This document shows, in pieces, positions 25,401 through 35,651 of a stretch of DNA of 64,000 nucleotides; the stretch's first letter is position 1; every line of letters starts with the position of its first letter. A model generated the notes under the pieces. It was not told the DNA's origin. It saw nothing but the letters and a program-made list of their open reading frames with translations, and searched no databases. Source of the DNA: Sarcocystis neurona (Eukaryota > Apicomplexa > Conoidasida > Eucoccidiorida > Sarcocystidae); the NCBI GenBank assembly GCA_000727475.1, contig KL647309.1, forward strand, positions 2,239,328 to 2,303,327, given 5' to 3'. Made by a program: the position numbers and the translations under genes.

Positions 25401-28400
25401 AGATATGCCGAATCTGGAAAGGTAGGACACCAAGACCGTATTCGCGACCTGTACCGGTGAAGCCAACGTAGCGGTCTTCAAGTCCGAGTCCTTTTTTGGG
25501 CGCTCCCGTCCGGCGTTAAAAGCTGAGCGCAGACTTTTGCACCATACAGAAAAACTCAAGAGAGGCGAACGTATGCAAGGGCTGCTCTGGTGGAGCTTTT
25601 GACGAACTGACACATTCAGAGAAAGGTGTGCAACAGGCTGAAGCGTGGTTCACAGTCCCTACGCACCCCTGCGTTCCTAGCTGTGGACGTGTGTGTTTGT
25701 GGATGTCTGCATATGCATGTGTGTAGACGCCTCAACGTCTCATAAGTGGAGAAATTCACACCTGCACTGTTAGCAAGGCCGCCTCCTGCGTGTGATTCTA
25801 CCTGGAGCTGTAAACCTGTACTTTTACAGTTGAGCTGTATATGAAGTAGTGTATAGGGACCGACCGTAGGCGCAATATCACTGTGTTCGCTTCCGCTTTC
25901 TTAGGGAGGGCATATCCGCACCCTGCAAGGAGTGCACCTGCGGTTTGCTAGAGTGTTCCGGTCGTAGTCCAGACGTTTGCCGAGCTGACATCGCAGAGAG
26001 ACTAGTCCCCGGTGTAGAAATCTACCACTCACAAAGCCTTAGTGCGACCTACCCTTGAAAGGAAACAGCACGTCTCCCTTGCTTGCTTATATAGCCCACC
26101 TGCGGCATCCACTTATGCCCACACAGGTCTGCGTCGCAGTGTTCCCGTCTCGAGGTCGAGGCACCCCTGCACGCATTAATAAAGGAAAGTATTGATGCCC
26201 ACGCCGAATATGCGTCTGCAAGTGGATTCTGAAGAAATCCTTCTCAAGAAGAGCAAAATCACCTTTTTGACTGTCTACTGTGTCCACATGTTGTTGTGAC
26301 TTCCTACTGATACTCAGGTATGAAGACCTACACGCGGTGCGCGTACGTGCCTCCCCGTTGTATCTGCGTTCACGAGGAAGTTCTTGTTCGAGCTCGTTCA
26401 ACAAGTAGAACAACTTTTGTCCTCTGCTGTCTTTTACGGGCTCATGTTTCGATCCCAGGTGGCTGTATAATTCGGGCCAAATTTCTGGATACCCTGGCGT
26501 CGGCTTTTGTTAAGAAACCGTCCCTTCAAAGCGTACTCTTGGACGACCAGTAAGCGGTGCATGGAAAACCGTCGCCTGCGTATCGGTCGGTTGCCTGATT
26601 CCTCGCTGCTGCACAATGTGTGAATGTACGTATGCCTGTTGAGTGTACGAGTGTAATTCTACTCCGTTTCTGTTAAGGCATTAGTGTACAAAACAACGAG
26701 TGTTGTTCTACCTAGACGTCATTGAAGGATGCACAGAGAACCTGCTTTGTTTCTCTACACATAAGTGTATGGATGTGCGCTGATGCTAGTTACTTTTTCT
26801 TGACGTGACACCGCGTACTCTACATTACAGACATACTCGCATACACAGCAGTCTGAAACTCTGTCCGCACATTTTGAAGTTGTCCCGTTACGCATGTGTG
26901 GGTGCGGCGCCGCATTACATGTATTGGATCCTCTGCAGAATCTACGCAGTCCTGAAGAAACACACCTGTGAGTGAAGAAGTCGTTGCCTTGTATCCTCAC
27001 AGTGTTTCGCTTACTCTATGAAGTGCGTGTATAGACGCATGCATGTCGTAGCCCACCTATGTCTACGTATATGACTGTGTATATGTACATATATATTTTG
27101 CATTGTGTGCATTTTTGAACACGACGTTCGCTGAACGTTCGTGACTGGGGTCTGTTTCATAATTTGATCGCTTCCTGCATCACGCTATTTACTTCCTGCG
27201 TGCGGATCTGATCGCCTCTGACGGGAGCGCCATCAGTGTGTCTGTGTTGCCCACAGCACGAAACGTACGCCCCTTTCTCGCCGCACAGAACGTCGCTGGG
27301 TGCACATCACGTGTCACAGATGTGTAGGCTGTGCCGTTGCCTTGCCTGTCACGAGTGGATGCTGTTCTCCTGTGAGGCAGTATACACAAGGTGTGAGGGC
27401 CCCCGTCGGTGTGACTTGTCCTCGGGAATAGTATTATTGTGGAAACATGTTTCACAGATGGGTACACCCTGACCTGTCACCACAGTGATGTGTCTCCCTG
27501 CAAGAAAGCGTGTATCAACCTCATCCTGCACGTCCGTGACGCACTCTTTTCGCTGTTGATATTAATTCTCGCTTCTGCGGTGTTCTCCTGCGACGACTTG
27601 CGAGCACAGTGATTACCTACCGGAAGACATCTTACGGTAGTGTAACACTTCTTCTTTTGAATGATCTGAGGATATAGCACCGTGGACCTTGAATGTGTCT
27701 GATGGACCGTTTGACGACTCACGTGTGCCTTGTCCAAACAAAGTGTTGTTCTTAGGTGCTGAAATTGGTATATATCGTTGGACGCTAGCTGTGCTGTCGA
27801 AGGCCGAACGTAACTTTTACGCGCATACAGCGCTAGGGCTCAGCCACTGTCAGTCTTTCCACGAAACTGCAAGATTGAAAGCGATTCTAAGCGCGCCTGG
27901 AGCAGAGTCCCCGACAACGGTGCGCGGGGTTTGGGTGATACGCTCCCATGAAGGAAGCGCTGCTGTACGGTCGCATCAAACAAACTGGGAACACGGTAGC
28001 GCTTTTTTCATTTTGTGTATGTTCTCGGTGCCGTGGACTAGAAGTGTAGCGCTGTACGCAGGTACCGCTCAAGACTAGGAAAATCGACTTCTCTGCTGAA
28101 CGTCGTTGTTCCAAGCAGTAGGCAGAGATGCTACGTAGAAGCAGCACTGCAGACGCCCGGTGTGGCGGTACACTTGATGTGACGTGTCCTCACACTAGAG
28201 CTATTATCAGAAGAAGGGCATTACGAATAGAGAACTTTCCACTGGAGCCTCGCGATTTTTACCTGCGCTTGCTGGCGCCTGAGTAGGATTGCCACCTAAT
28301 CGTCCTCCTTACGTACAGGTGTGTTTTTCGGAAGTACGCGTGCACGTAAGTCTATATGCGTATATACACAATATATGGATACACATCTGCTGCCCCTGCG

Positions 28401-28835
28401 GTGTTGTTTAGTGTCGCTTGTGCGTGGTCGATGCCGCCGTCTCCGTTCTCGCCGTCGTACTAGTGTTATATGCTACCCACACCTGCCCCCGCGATTGTTA
28501 TCGTGCCTGTGCTCCGTCTTCCTGCAAAAATATCCTTGAGGCCCCAGCAGCCTGCTCTTTTTTTGTGCGTCTGCAGAATCGCAAAGACGGTGAAGGACCA
28601 CCTTCCAGCACTGCAGCGGATCGTGTTAAACGCCACGTTACCGCCACCAAGAGAAACCGTTTCGGCTGTTTTTCTCCCTATTGCATGTCACTCTGCGAGC
28701 CTGTCATACTTGACTGCTATGTCTACTGCTGAGCTGCCGACGAACCTCATACAGGCTCAGCGAGATTGTTTCGGAGCGCACACTTTCAGACGCAAAGATA
28801 GGGAGGGTGTATTCCACGAGGAGCACTGGATTTAG
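4130..28835 (+). CDS. 6PGD: 6-phosphogluconate dehydrogenase, decarboxylating (paralog 1, nine exons)
   Basis: NADP-dependent oxidative decarboxylation of 6-phosphogluconate to ribulose 5-phosphate, third step of the oxidative pentose phosphate pathway, normally cytosolic. Exons: 4130-4321, 6288-6332, 9890-10026, 13279-13591, 17284-17428, 21727-21969, 25293-25421, 26459-26549, 28577-28835. All phases match (1554 nt, 517 aa), close to the family length of about 480 plus an insertion. Visible are the nucleotide-binding GLAVMG (residues 10-15) and NRT, substrate-binding VSGGE (Ser132, Gly133, Gly134), catalytic [17 protein letters not shown] (Lys213, Asn217, Glu220), KGTGKW (Lys291, Thr293), Arg318, and C-terminal Arg494 and His500 in QRDCFGAH. 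All canonical active-site residues are kept. The start ATG matches the start of the downstream paralog. Residues about 170-196 form an insertion with a four-Gln run. An N gap lies in intron 2. Exon 3/4 boundary: donor GTACGT, giving phase 2. Confidence 0.93.
4340..4620. repeat. Diverged tandem repeat in 6PGD intron 1, unit about 84 bp
   Basis: Two related units can be aligned by eye. One contains agccaagttgctcggagaaa (from about 4397) and the next agcgcaattggtgaggaaaa (from about 4480), each followed by ctccacatac-like sequence and a TA run. The repeat begins about 20 bases after the exon 1 donor. Confidence 0.5.
5820..6060. repeat. Tandem repeat in 6PGD intron 1, unit about 135-145 bp
   Basis: Two copies: a CT-rich gctctctgtctctctc segment (near 5828 and 5970), then gtgcatgtgt.agtat (near 5871 and 6003), then gataccactgtgtgct-like sequence (near 5894 and 6026). 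Copies have diverged by several substitutions. Confidence 0.6.
6462..6905. repeat. Minisatellite in 6PGD intron 2, about 160 bp x 3
   Basis: Three copies begin at gcag-t/g-t near 6462, 6622 and 6780 (periods 160 and 158). Shared blocks are gcaggttgatag-like, aacacactac-like, gtcagcgagac-like, cttcttttagccgct-like and ctctgctctg-like sequence, then a TA run. Copies are clearly diverged, so this is an old expansion. It is not simple sequence, unlike most repeats here. Confidence 0.75.
8987..9516. other. Assembly gap (530 N)
   Basis: A run of N bounded on both sides by (AT)n. The motif ggaaacctacgtat occurs just before (8943-8956) and just after (9568-9581) the gap, together with purine-rich gagag sequence, which suggests a collapsed or unresolved tandem array. 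Confidence 0.95.
10795..11110. repeat. TG/TGTATG-rich simple repeat block
   Basis: About 300 bases of gtgtgtatgtgtctctctgt-type sequence, with the unit gtgtgtatgtgtctct repeated several times near 10937-11000. Confidence 0.8.
12060..12480. repeat. Degenerate repeat of tatctatctac / ctgcctac units
   Basis: The strings tatctatctac and ctgcctac(c/a)tgta recur near 12089, 12237, 12341 and 12446, each followed by TA-rich sequence, giving an irregular spacing of about 100-150 bases. Confidence 0.45.
13625..14770. repeat. CTG/CAG (GCT) repeat block in 6PGD intron 4
   Basis: More than 1 kb made largely of interrupted CTG/GCT/TGC triplets. All six frames stay open for long stretches, reading poly-Ala, poly-Leu, poly-Cys or poly-Ser/Arg, which explains the long spurious open frames here. 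The block starts about 35 bases after the exon 4 donor. CAG-type trinucleotide repeats are a known feature of Eimeria genomes. Confidence 0.85.
14771..16590 (+). other. Middle of 6PGD intron 4, microsatellites
   Basis: TA, CA, TG and TACA repeats (for example near 15047-15072 and 15385-15417). No coding segment recognised. Confidence 0.55.
16590..17283. repeat. Pyrimidine-rich block upstream of 6PGD exon 5
   Basis: About 690 bases strongly biased to C and T on the + strand (ttctc, ctctc, cttcttcttc), ending directly at the exon 5 acceptor. It is much longer than an ordinary polypyrimidine tract. The antisense reads as an Arg/Lys/Glu-rich open frame that is a composition artefact. Confidence 0.8.
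18225..18725. repeat. Second CTG/CAG repeat block, in 6PGD intron 5
   Basis: Interrupted CTG/TGC triplets in two clusters (about 18230-18400 and 18575-18722), in the same orientation as the block in intron 4. Open frames over it are Leu-, Cys- or Ser/Arg-rich and are not considered genes. Confidence 0.8.
20590..21170. repeat. Purine-rich block in 6PGD intron 5
   Basis: About 580 bases strongly biased to A and G on the + strand (gaagag, aggaaag, gagaagg). It opens a 171-codon frame on the minus strand rich in Ser/Phe/Leu/Pro, which is explained by the composition. Confidence 0.75.
21970..25292 (+). other. Intron 6 of 6PGD paralog 1
   Basis: Its position matches intron 3 of paralog 2 (both after an Asp/Ala-Leu codon pair, phase 1), so it pre-dates the duplication. 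It is mostly unique sequence apart from a degenerate GTA/TAG-type triplet region at about 24220-25180. No second gene was supported. Confidence 0.55.
24220..25180. repeat. Degenerate TAG/GTA/CAG triplet-rich region
   Basis: agtagtagta, gtggtggtag, gtagcagcactagcag and similar strings recur at irregular spacing. It looks like a decayed trinucleotide expansion. Confidence 0.5.
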
Positions 28836-29443
28836 CAGCACTTTTGACTTCAGTTTGGGCATGCAAAATGTGTGGCGTAGCTGCAGACGTACAGTCGTGG
28901 GCACAAGCACACTCACCTGAGGTGTAGGGGCACAAGAAGCGTGTGAACACGAATTCGGTTTCTGCGCAGGATAAACGCACAAGCATATACATACAGATAC
29001 ACAGAGATCCGCACACTCGTACGTGTGTGTATACACGCCATGAAGAATATTCATCATAGAATGTGTGCCACGCTTCTCGTGGCGCAGTGCAGCGCACAGA
29101 GCTTGCGAACACAGATCACCCATATCTGGACAGGAGATGGTGCAGAGGCGGGCGGCCATCTGGATTACGAAGGCGAGAAAGTACCAGCGTGCAGGGAGGG
29201 CCCAGTACCTTCGCTGTGTACTGTCGTCTGAGGTCACCACTTGTGTATGTCTATATCTGTTTAGTCAGGAACAAATGCTAACGGAAGAGTCCTCACGTCA
29301 TTCCCTCACTGGCGCGCAATCTCGGACCAGTTTTATTTGAGACCTTACTGGTGTACGTTTTTGAACACTGGATTTCCACTACCGGTGGTGACCAGAGAGC
29401 CACTCAGCACCCAGATATGTACACGAAACTGCAAACGAATCAG

Positions 29444-29478
<35 letters not shown>

Positions 29479-31407
29479 ATGTAGGTATGTATGTATGTAT
29501 GTGCGTATCTACGTATGCTTTATCTGCGTGAGTTATGTATGTATGTATGTATTATCACAAGGGGGTATTACTGTAGACGCTCAAGCGCGTAGCTGGCAGC
29601 GCTGACGCTGCGCCGGCAACCACGCTGATGTGCCTCCCACGTATCCTTAATATAGAGACCAGCAGGCGTCGTTCGCAGTAGACGAAAAGGTCAAGCGAAA
29701 GGTGTTCTACGATTCGCGGTGCCCCTGAGCCGTCACTTCATAGGAAAGACGGGGAATCGCACTGGCTGCACTAGATTGTTTTCGATGAGCACATGTACGT
29801 TGTACATTTCTAGTGGGGCACAGGAGTGCAAAAAAAAACCAAATGTGTACAGCCATGAAATTGACCAAACAAGCCAGTGCAAAAATGTCACACGGTAGTC
29901 TGTTGCTTACCACGCTAAAAGAGGGTTACAGCCCCAAACTACGCTGTACACAGAATTACAGAGGCTACGCCGCTGAATAAGGGCGTAGAGGCGTATCACG
30001 TAGTGCTGTTGGCAGTTGAGAAAGCATTATTTGCTGTTCTGTAGGGCGTAATCTGTGCAACATAGTCTTTGCAGTTCGAATCTTGGTGCACACTGCAGAG
30101 TTGTCGTATTCAGTATTCAGGTGCGTGAATAGAGCTCTACACGTGTGCGCCGATGTCCCCAGTATGTAGTATTGTAGGTGGGGTTCTTTTGCCCCTCACT
30201 CTGCGTAGAACAGTTAGTATCACACGACTCTTATGGCCGTCGCGCATTCACAACCTCGCATCGAGCCGGCAAGGAAAGCTGAAATTTGTCATAACGCTCA
30301 AAATGCGATGCGGGATTACACCTCTGGACTCCGTTGCGTGTCATGGAGGACTTTGTGCTCTCTCTTACCACACTATGTAGCATTTCGTAGGAGCTCGTGA
30401 CAAAAGCAGCGGTGCTTAGCGAGTCCCAGCTTCGCCGGTGCGGCAGTCGTTGTACGCTCAGAAGTTTGCTATCCTCGATCTTCACTGACACACTGGCGAA
30501 TAACACTTTTGTTGTCCTGCACCCCTAAGAAATTCTTTCCGATTATAGCAGCTTGTGTACGTATCTGTATGTCACAGTGAGCACGCTTTCTTGCACGACA
30601 GCTTACGGTGAATATGCCTCCTAACGTAATCGACGGCTGCAGATGTTCTGAACCATTAAAATTTTATACCGTTACGGCGTCAGGTGTGACGTGGTGCCAA
30701 TCTGTGCCACTTTGTTAAGAGGGTTTTTGAATCGGCCACACTCAAGAACGCAGCTCGAAGCAGTTTCCTTCTCGTTTCTTTTTGGCCAGGGTCAAGCGTG
30801 TTTTGTTTCCTTCCAAGAGTTGTACACGCCGCGGTGGGGCCCTACCACTTCCGCACCGTGGCAACCGAAGACTGCGTTATTAGAAGGCGCGGCAGCCGCC
30901 GTGGCGCAACGTCGAGAGGGAAGCCGCTAGTAGTGAAGCATCACACGCAAGGGTTCCAAGCCATGTGTTTGGTGATTCTGGCAATTGCGAGTGCCCGTTG
31001 ACACCTAGCTGCCTCTGCGACAGCTAGATAAGAGGCGGTGCTCCACAAAGCGCGTATTGCACCAGTCCGTCAAATGCTGGCGAGAAAACGGTAGACGTTT
31101 AATTTTTGAGTGAGAGACCCTGCACCGAAGTGGGGAGGATATAGTTTCAAGAACAAAGAGTTCGTTATTCTGTTCTGTTGAAGCGTTTTTGTGTGTCCCG
31201 TAGGCGTCTACAAAACGCCAATGTGTTTTAAGGCCGTCGTCAGTATTTTTCTGTCTTGGGTTTCAACCAAACAAAACATTTGGATCGCAGCTGCGGAAGA
31301 CAAAACCTTCCGAGAAAATATTTGTGGTGGCTTTTCCCGGCATCAGCAGCTGGGGATGACGATCTCGTCGCCGTATGTTATTTCTCGTAGTATGCGGTGC
31401 TTCCAAG
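28836..31407. other. Spacer between the two 6PGD genes
   Basis: About 2.6 kb holding the 3' UTR of paralog 1 and the promoter and 5' UTR of paralog 2. A (TG)n run of 32 bases at 29446-29477 is followed by tatg repeats to about 29552. Open frames in this spacer lack splice-site support and a conserved-looking core. Confidence 0.55.
29446..29477. repeat. (TG)16 microsatellite
   Basis: Perfect TG dinucleotide run followed by (TATG) units. Confidence 0.9.
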
Positions 31408-34073
31408 ATGTCTTGCGACGTAGGGGTTTATGGGTTGGCGGTGATGGGCCTGGGGCTCTCCCTAAAAATGGCCGAGAGAGGTTTCAAAGTTTGCGTGTGC
31501 AATAGAACTCCCAGCAAGGTTGACCACGCAGTGAAACGCGCCAAAGATGAGAAACTCGGCCACAATTACGTGGGTGTGAAAAGTATTGAGGAAATGGTTA
31601 GTTATATGATACTAACACAACGCCGACCGTCCCATTTAACAACAAAGACAAGGTGGCAACCCACAACTGCTTGACGCCTATAGGGGGTCGAACTTAATTA
31701 GAACACCGCATACTAGAGCGTTGCACCATTCTTGCGAAACCGCACACGCAGAGGCTACTATGAGCCGGACGGTCGCTCTGTGGCCCTCCGCCACTTTGAG
31801 AACGTGACTGCTACAGGAGCCGTGTAGAGGTATATGCTCGGCTGCCTCACAAGCTCATACGCAGTGTTTCTTTTGCGTTGGAACACCTGCAGGTGACGAA
31901 TCTGAGCAGGCCGCGGCGCATTATTATTGTCATCGAGGTGAGGGTTGCTCTGAAGTAGCTGTCGATCTACAAGATATAAATGCTCTCGCGAGTGTAAATT
32001 CTCTGCAGGTCGACACAGATATGTTTGTGCCGGCGCGTATAAAGCGGAAAGCGGCTGGCTTCTTTACCAGCGTGCTGCACGAATTTTGATAATCCCCCGA
32101 CCGACTTCTGCAGCAGTCTGTAGTAACTGATGCGTAGGAGGCAAGAATACATTCTCCTTCTCTCCTTGAAAGCATAACTCTTCGATTTCGCGCTTCGTGC
32201 CAAAAGTGACGTCAGCTGAGACCCACAGATAACTACGTATTTGTATTACGGAAGTGGTATCGTTCATCCTGGGCGCCAGTCGCAGGAGCGTGTGCAATTA
32301 ACTACTTGCTCTCGTGAAGCCTTCGTCATTTCCAGTCCTCCTCTGACATGCGGTTCCCTCTGTAGGCGGGCAAACCGGTGGAGACACTGATATCACATTT
32401 GTTACCGATGTTGGACAAAGGCGATTGCCTCGTGGATGCGGGAAATGAGTTTCACGAGACAACTCAGAAACGAGAGCAATGGCTTGCCTCCAAAGGCATT
32501 CTGTACATGGATGTGGGGCTGTGCACGGGAGAAGGCGGCGCGCGATCGGGTCCGCCACTTACTCCTGGCGGGTCCGCAGAGGCGTGGAAGCTCATGGAAC
32601 CAATTTTTGTCCACATATCTGGTAAAATCGACCCCACAAACCATGTACCTGCCCTCGGCGCATTCTCCTTTACTGTGGAGGAGAGACAAAATGCTTGCGT
32701 GACACACCTGGGTCCAGCGGGCGCCGGACATTACGTAAAGATGATCCACAACGGCATAGCTTATGGGGATATGCAGCTGATCGCAGAAGCGTATCACTTT
32801 CTCAGGTACGCCTACGGGCAGACAAACGACTCAATCGGGCAAATATTCGAGCAGTGGAACGAAGGAGAGCTGCGATCATATCTTCTGGGAATTACTAAGC
32901 AAATTGTTACAAAGAAAGACGCCTACACTGGAGGTCACCTAATAGATTTTGTAGTGGACGCAGCGGGAGCTAGAGGAACGGGGAAGTGGACTGTTCAGGA
33001 GGCAGCGGACCTTGGAATCGCGGTTCCAACCATCGCAGCAGCCTTGGATCTTCGTTATATCAGTTCGAACGTTTTGTTGAGAGAGAAGATGAATCGTCTT
33101 TATGGAGCGTGCTGGCCACGCGAGGGGGCAGTGACTATTCCTCGACAGAAGGCTGATGTCACAGACGCACAACTTGGTGGGTTGAGATGGAAACTGATTC
33201 GTACAGCTTGACGGTTACGCCATCCCGTCCAACAAATCCACTTTGTCTTGCACACGCATGCACATCCATTCACCTTATTCTGCAGCGATGTGACAGTAGG
33301 GTGCTGCCTAGGTATCAGAGGCATTTTTAACTGATTTGACGTTGTCCACCCGCGCGCAGCGGTCTTCATAGATCATCTACGCATCCGTCTGAGCACAAAC
33401 CGTACTACGCCGGAATTAATTCGAGCACTCCAAATGTTGAGTTACTCGCACTACGCAAAGCATATGTATTCGTTGTCATAGCCCATTCCACCCTGGGATG
33501 CAGGTACGTATATTACACGCCGTAAACCCTGCCGCCGTTTCAAGACGCGTGCGTGTGAAATTTCCTACAGAAGACCTCCGTCGAGCTCTGGTATGCGGGA
33601 GGATCTGCTGCCATGCACAAGGGTTGCAGCTGCTGCATGCCGTGTCGAAAGAAAGGGGCTGGGATCTAAGGCTAGGAGAAATCACCCGAATATGGCAGGC
33701 GGGCTGTTTAATTGAATCCGATTTGCTTCGTCTCATGAGGAAAGCCTTTGTAAACGACGCGGCCTTGGAGAACATACTTCTTGACAAACATCTGAGCTGG
33801 TTGACAACCAAGTATTTACCGTCACTGCAGCGGATCATCATGTTGTCTTTAACGCCGGGCCTAAGTCGAACGCAAAAGGGAACACCGCTTCTGCTGCCTG
33901 CCCCTGCCCACGCTGCTTCCTATTACTATCTGCTTTGTAGCTCAAGCGTGAGGTTGTCGGTTAATATCGTGCAGGCACAGCGAGACTGCTTCGGAGCCCA
34001 CCATTTCAAAAGGACGGATAGGGAGGGCAAATATCACGAATCCAACTGGGGAAGTGAAGACCATATGGCGTAA
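31408..34073 (+). CDS. 6-phosphogluconate dehydrogenase-like protein (paralog 2, altered active site)
   Basis: Four exons with matching phases: 31408-31596, 31893-31937, 32366-33176, 33571-34073 (1548 nt, 515 aa). It aligns with paralog 1 along its whole length. Kept: GLAVMG and NRT of the NADP fold, Lys203 and Asn207 in GHYVKMIHNG, the Arg in LDLRYIS, Arg486 and His492 in QRDCFGAHH. Changed: the general-acid Glu of HNGIEYGDM is Ala210 (HNGIAYGDM); the substrate-binding Ser-Gly-Gly is Cys-Thr-Gly (131-133); the phosphate-binding Lys of KGTGKW is Arg281. The family role of these residues is known from 6PGDH structures; loss of activity is an inference. The frame is intact with no stops and good splice sites, so it is not an obvious pseudogene. 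An in-frame ATG at 31375 would add 11 residues; 31408 was chosen because MSCDVGVYG matches [10 protein letters not shown] of paralog 1. The C-terminus runs a few residues beyond paralog 1. Confidence 0.92.
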
Positions 34074-35651
34074 GTGGAAATTACAGTTGAGCCTCTTCTT
34101 GTTAACGTGGTTAGTTTATAGTTTTGCTTTGTGTGTGTTCGTTCTGATGCTGAAGCGGAAACCAACCTTACCACAGGCTCAAGTGTAGCAGATATTTTTC
34201 TGTAGTGCAGACGGGCCTTTAGGCGGCCGGCAGGGAGCAAGTAGTGGCAAGATCGGAGTGCTGAACTCGGCAGTTGGATGGCCTTTTGAAAACAGAGTAC
34301 TCGTGGTGGTACACGAAGCTACACGGTAACTGGCAACCAAAGGTCCTGATTATTTATACAGAAGAGAGTTGCATTCTGCGGTAACTGTGGAACGGGTTGT
34401 GCACTGCTTCTCCACTCATGCGGAGACACCCACTCGCCTCACCACGGCCCACCCCGTGGCCAGCATGACTGCTGTCTGGGAATGGTTAGTAAATTTGTAC
34501 GCCTCGGCTCGTCTTTTGTATAGTGCTTACCGTCCGTTGTGAAGACGCTGTGGGTTTTAATCGTGCGGTTGTGCGCGGGCGGCACGCGCTGCTGCCACTT
34601 CCAGGAGCAAACGAGAGAACGGAGGTTCTTTTTCGACTGAGAAGTCTCCTGTGCAGCGCGGAAACTATACGCAAATTGAAATACCGCCCTGTACTGCAGT
34701 TGCTCCGATGTCTGTCATATCCCTCTTAAAGGACATGTACGTTGGTGTATATAATTATATCGTAATACAACCATATGAAAAGAGGGATCTTTACCTACGG
34801 TTAGTACGCCCCTGAAGTGTGCGCCCCGCACCACCATTCTGTGAGCAGCTCACCACTGGAACTTCCCGTGCGCGGTCAAAAATCGACGGCGGCTACGGTC
34901 GGAAACTTGTCCCTTCCAGACCAATTTCTGTACTGCGAAGTTATCCTTCTTCTCAGCGAAGCTCCGAGAAACACGGGGACTAGGCGCAGCTAGCTTCAAG
35001 TAGGCGCTTCGCAGTGCTCAGTATGATCTCGACTACGACTGCCCCACACTGCACAGGGAAAAGCGTGAATTACGTCCATTCCATCGCACCGCAAGCACGC
35101 ATCAGCACACAGGCCTGCTTAACGACGCAACATATTGCTAAATCAGTAAAGCAGGAAATCTACGGCTTAGTGGTCGATACAAATCATCGACGGCTCTTCA
35201 TCAAGCCAAGCACACGTGAGTCGTCAGCGTGTGCCCGCTGGCGTAGCAGCAACTGGGGTCGCTCTGGAAACGTTGCTTCCTTCTGTGTAGGCAAAATGCT
35301 TTTCTGCAGTTCGTCCACTGATTGAAGACGCATTTTTGCGGAGAGAATAAGCCACTCAGAGTGTTGTACAAAATAGTCCTAGTTTCACTGTGCGGTGCAG
35401 ATGTCGGCGCGCGAAAGAACGCTTCAGCACTGTGGTTGTACGTCAGCGGTGTGTGATGTTGAATGGCTAGCTTTACTTGGGGTACGTGTGTGCCAGTTGT
35501 ATTCTAGACTTGCGGTGAGGTCGAAGCTTCATCCGATTTGCAGGCAGCGGAATAGTTTCCTCATTTTGTCTTACACAAGGGCGCCGTCCTAAATTCATCG
35601 TGCGAGGACTCGCGCTCGCAAACTCTCAGTTTACCAGTCGTATCTGTCATA
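34074..35651. other. Spacer between paralog 2 and SF-assemblin, with candidate exons
   Basis: Contains the 3' UTR of the 6PGD paralog and the 5' region of the SF-assemblin gene. Two stretches have protein-like frames: 34524-34729 (+), after a tttgtatag acceptor and ending at a stop, and 35023-35325 (+), listed separately. Neither resembles a family I know. Confidence 0.4.
35023..35325 (+). CDS. Candidate small two-exon gene, function unknown
   Basis: Exon 35023-35215 ends at a good donor (gtgagt) in phase 1. The acceptor at 35281-35290 (ttctgtgtag) restores the frame and gives a short last exon ending at TGA (35323-35325). The predicted protein is 75 aa and basic, with a segment EIYGLVVDTNHRRLFIKP that looks like ordinary protein. 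It could equally be the 3' part of a longer gene or chance. No family recognised. Confidence 0.25.
   Translation: MISTTTAPHCTGKSVNYVHSIAPQARISTQACLTTQHIAKSVKQEIYGLVVDTNHRRLFIKPSTRESSACARWRSSNWGRSGNVASFCVGKMLFCSSSTD

Noticed and set aside
28704..29240. 178-codon minus-strand frame
   Set aside because: It overlaps the last exon of 6PGD paralog 1 in antisense, crosses a TACA/GTGT stretch and has no recognisable domain.
31375..31407. Upstream in-frame ATG as the start of 6PGD paralog 2
   Set aside because: The residues before the ATG at 31408 have no counterpart in paralog 1, whose ATG lies at the equivalent position; not excluded as an alternative start.
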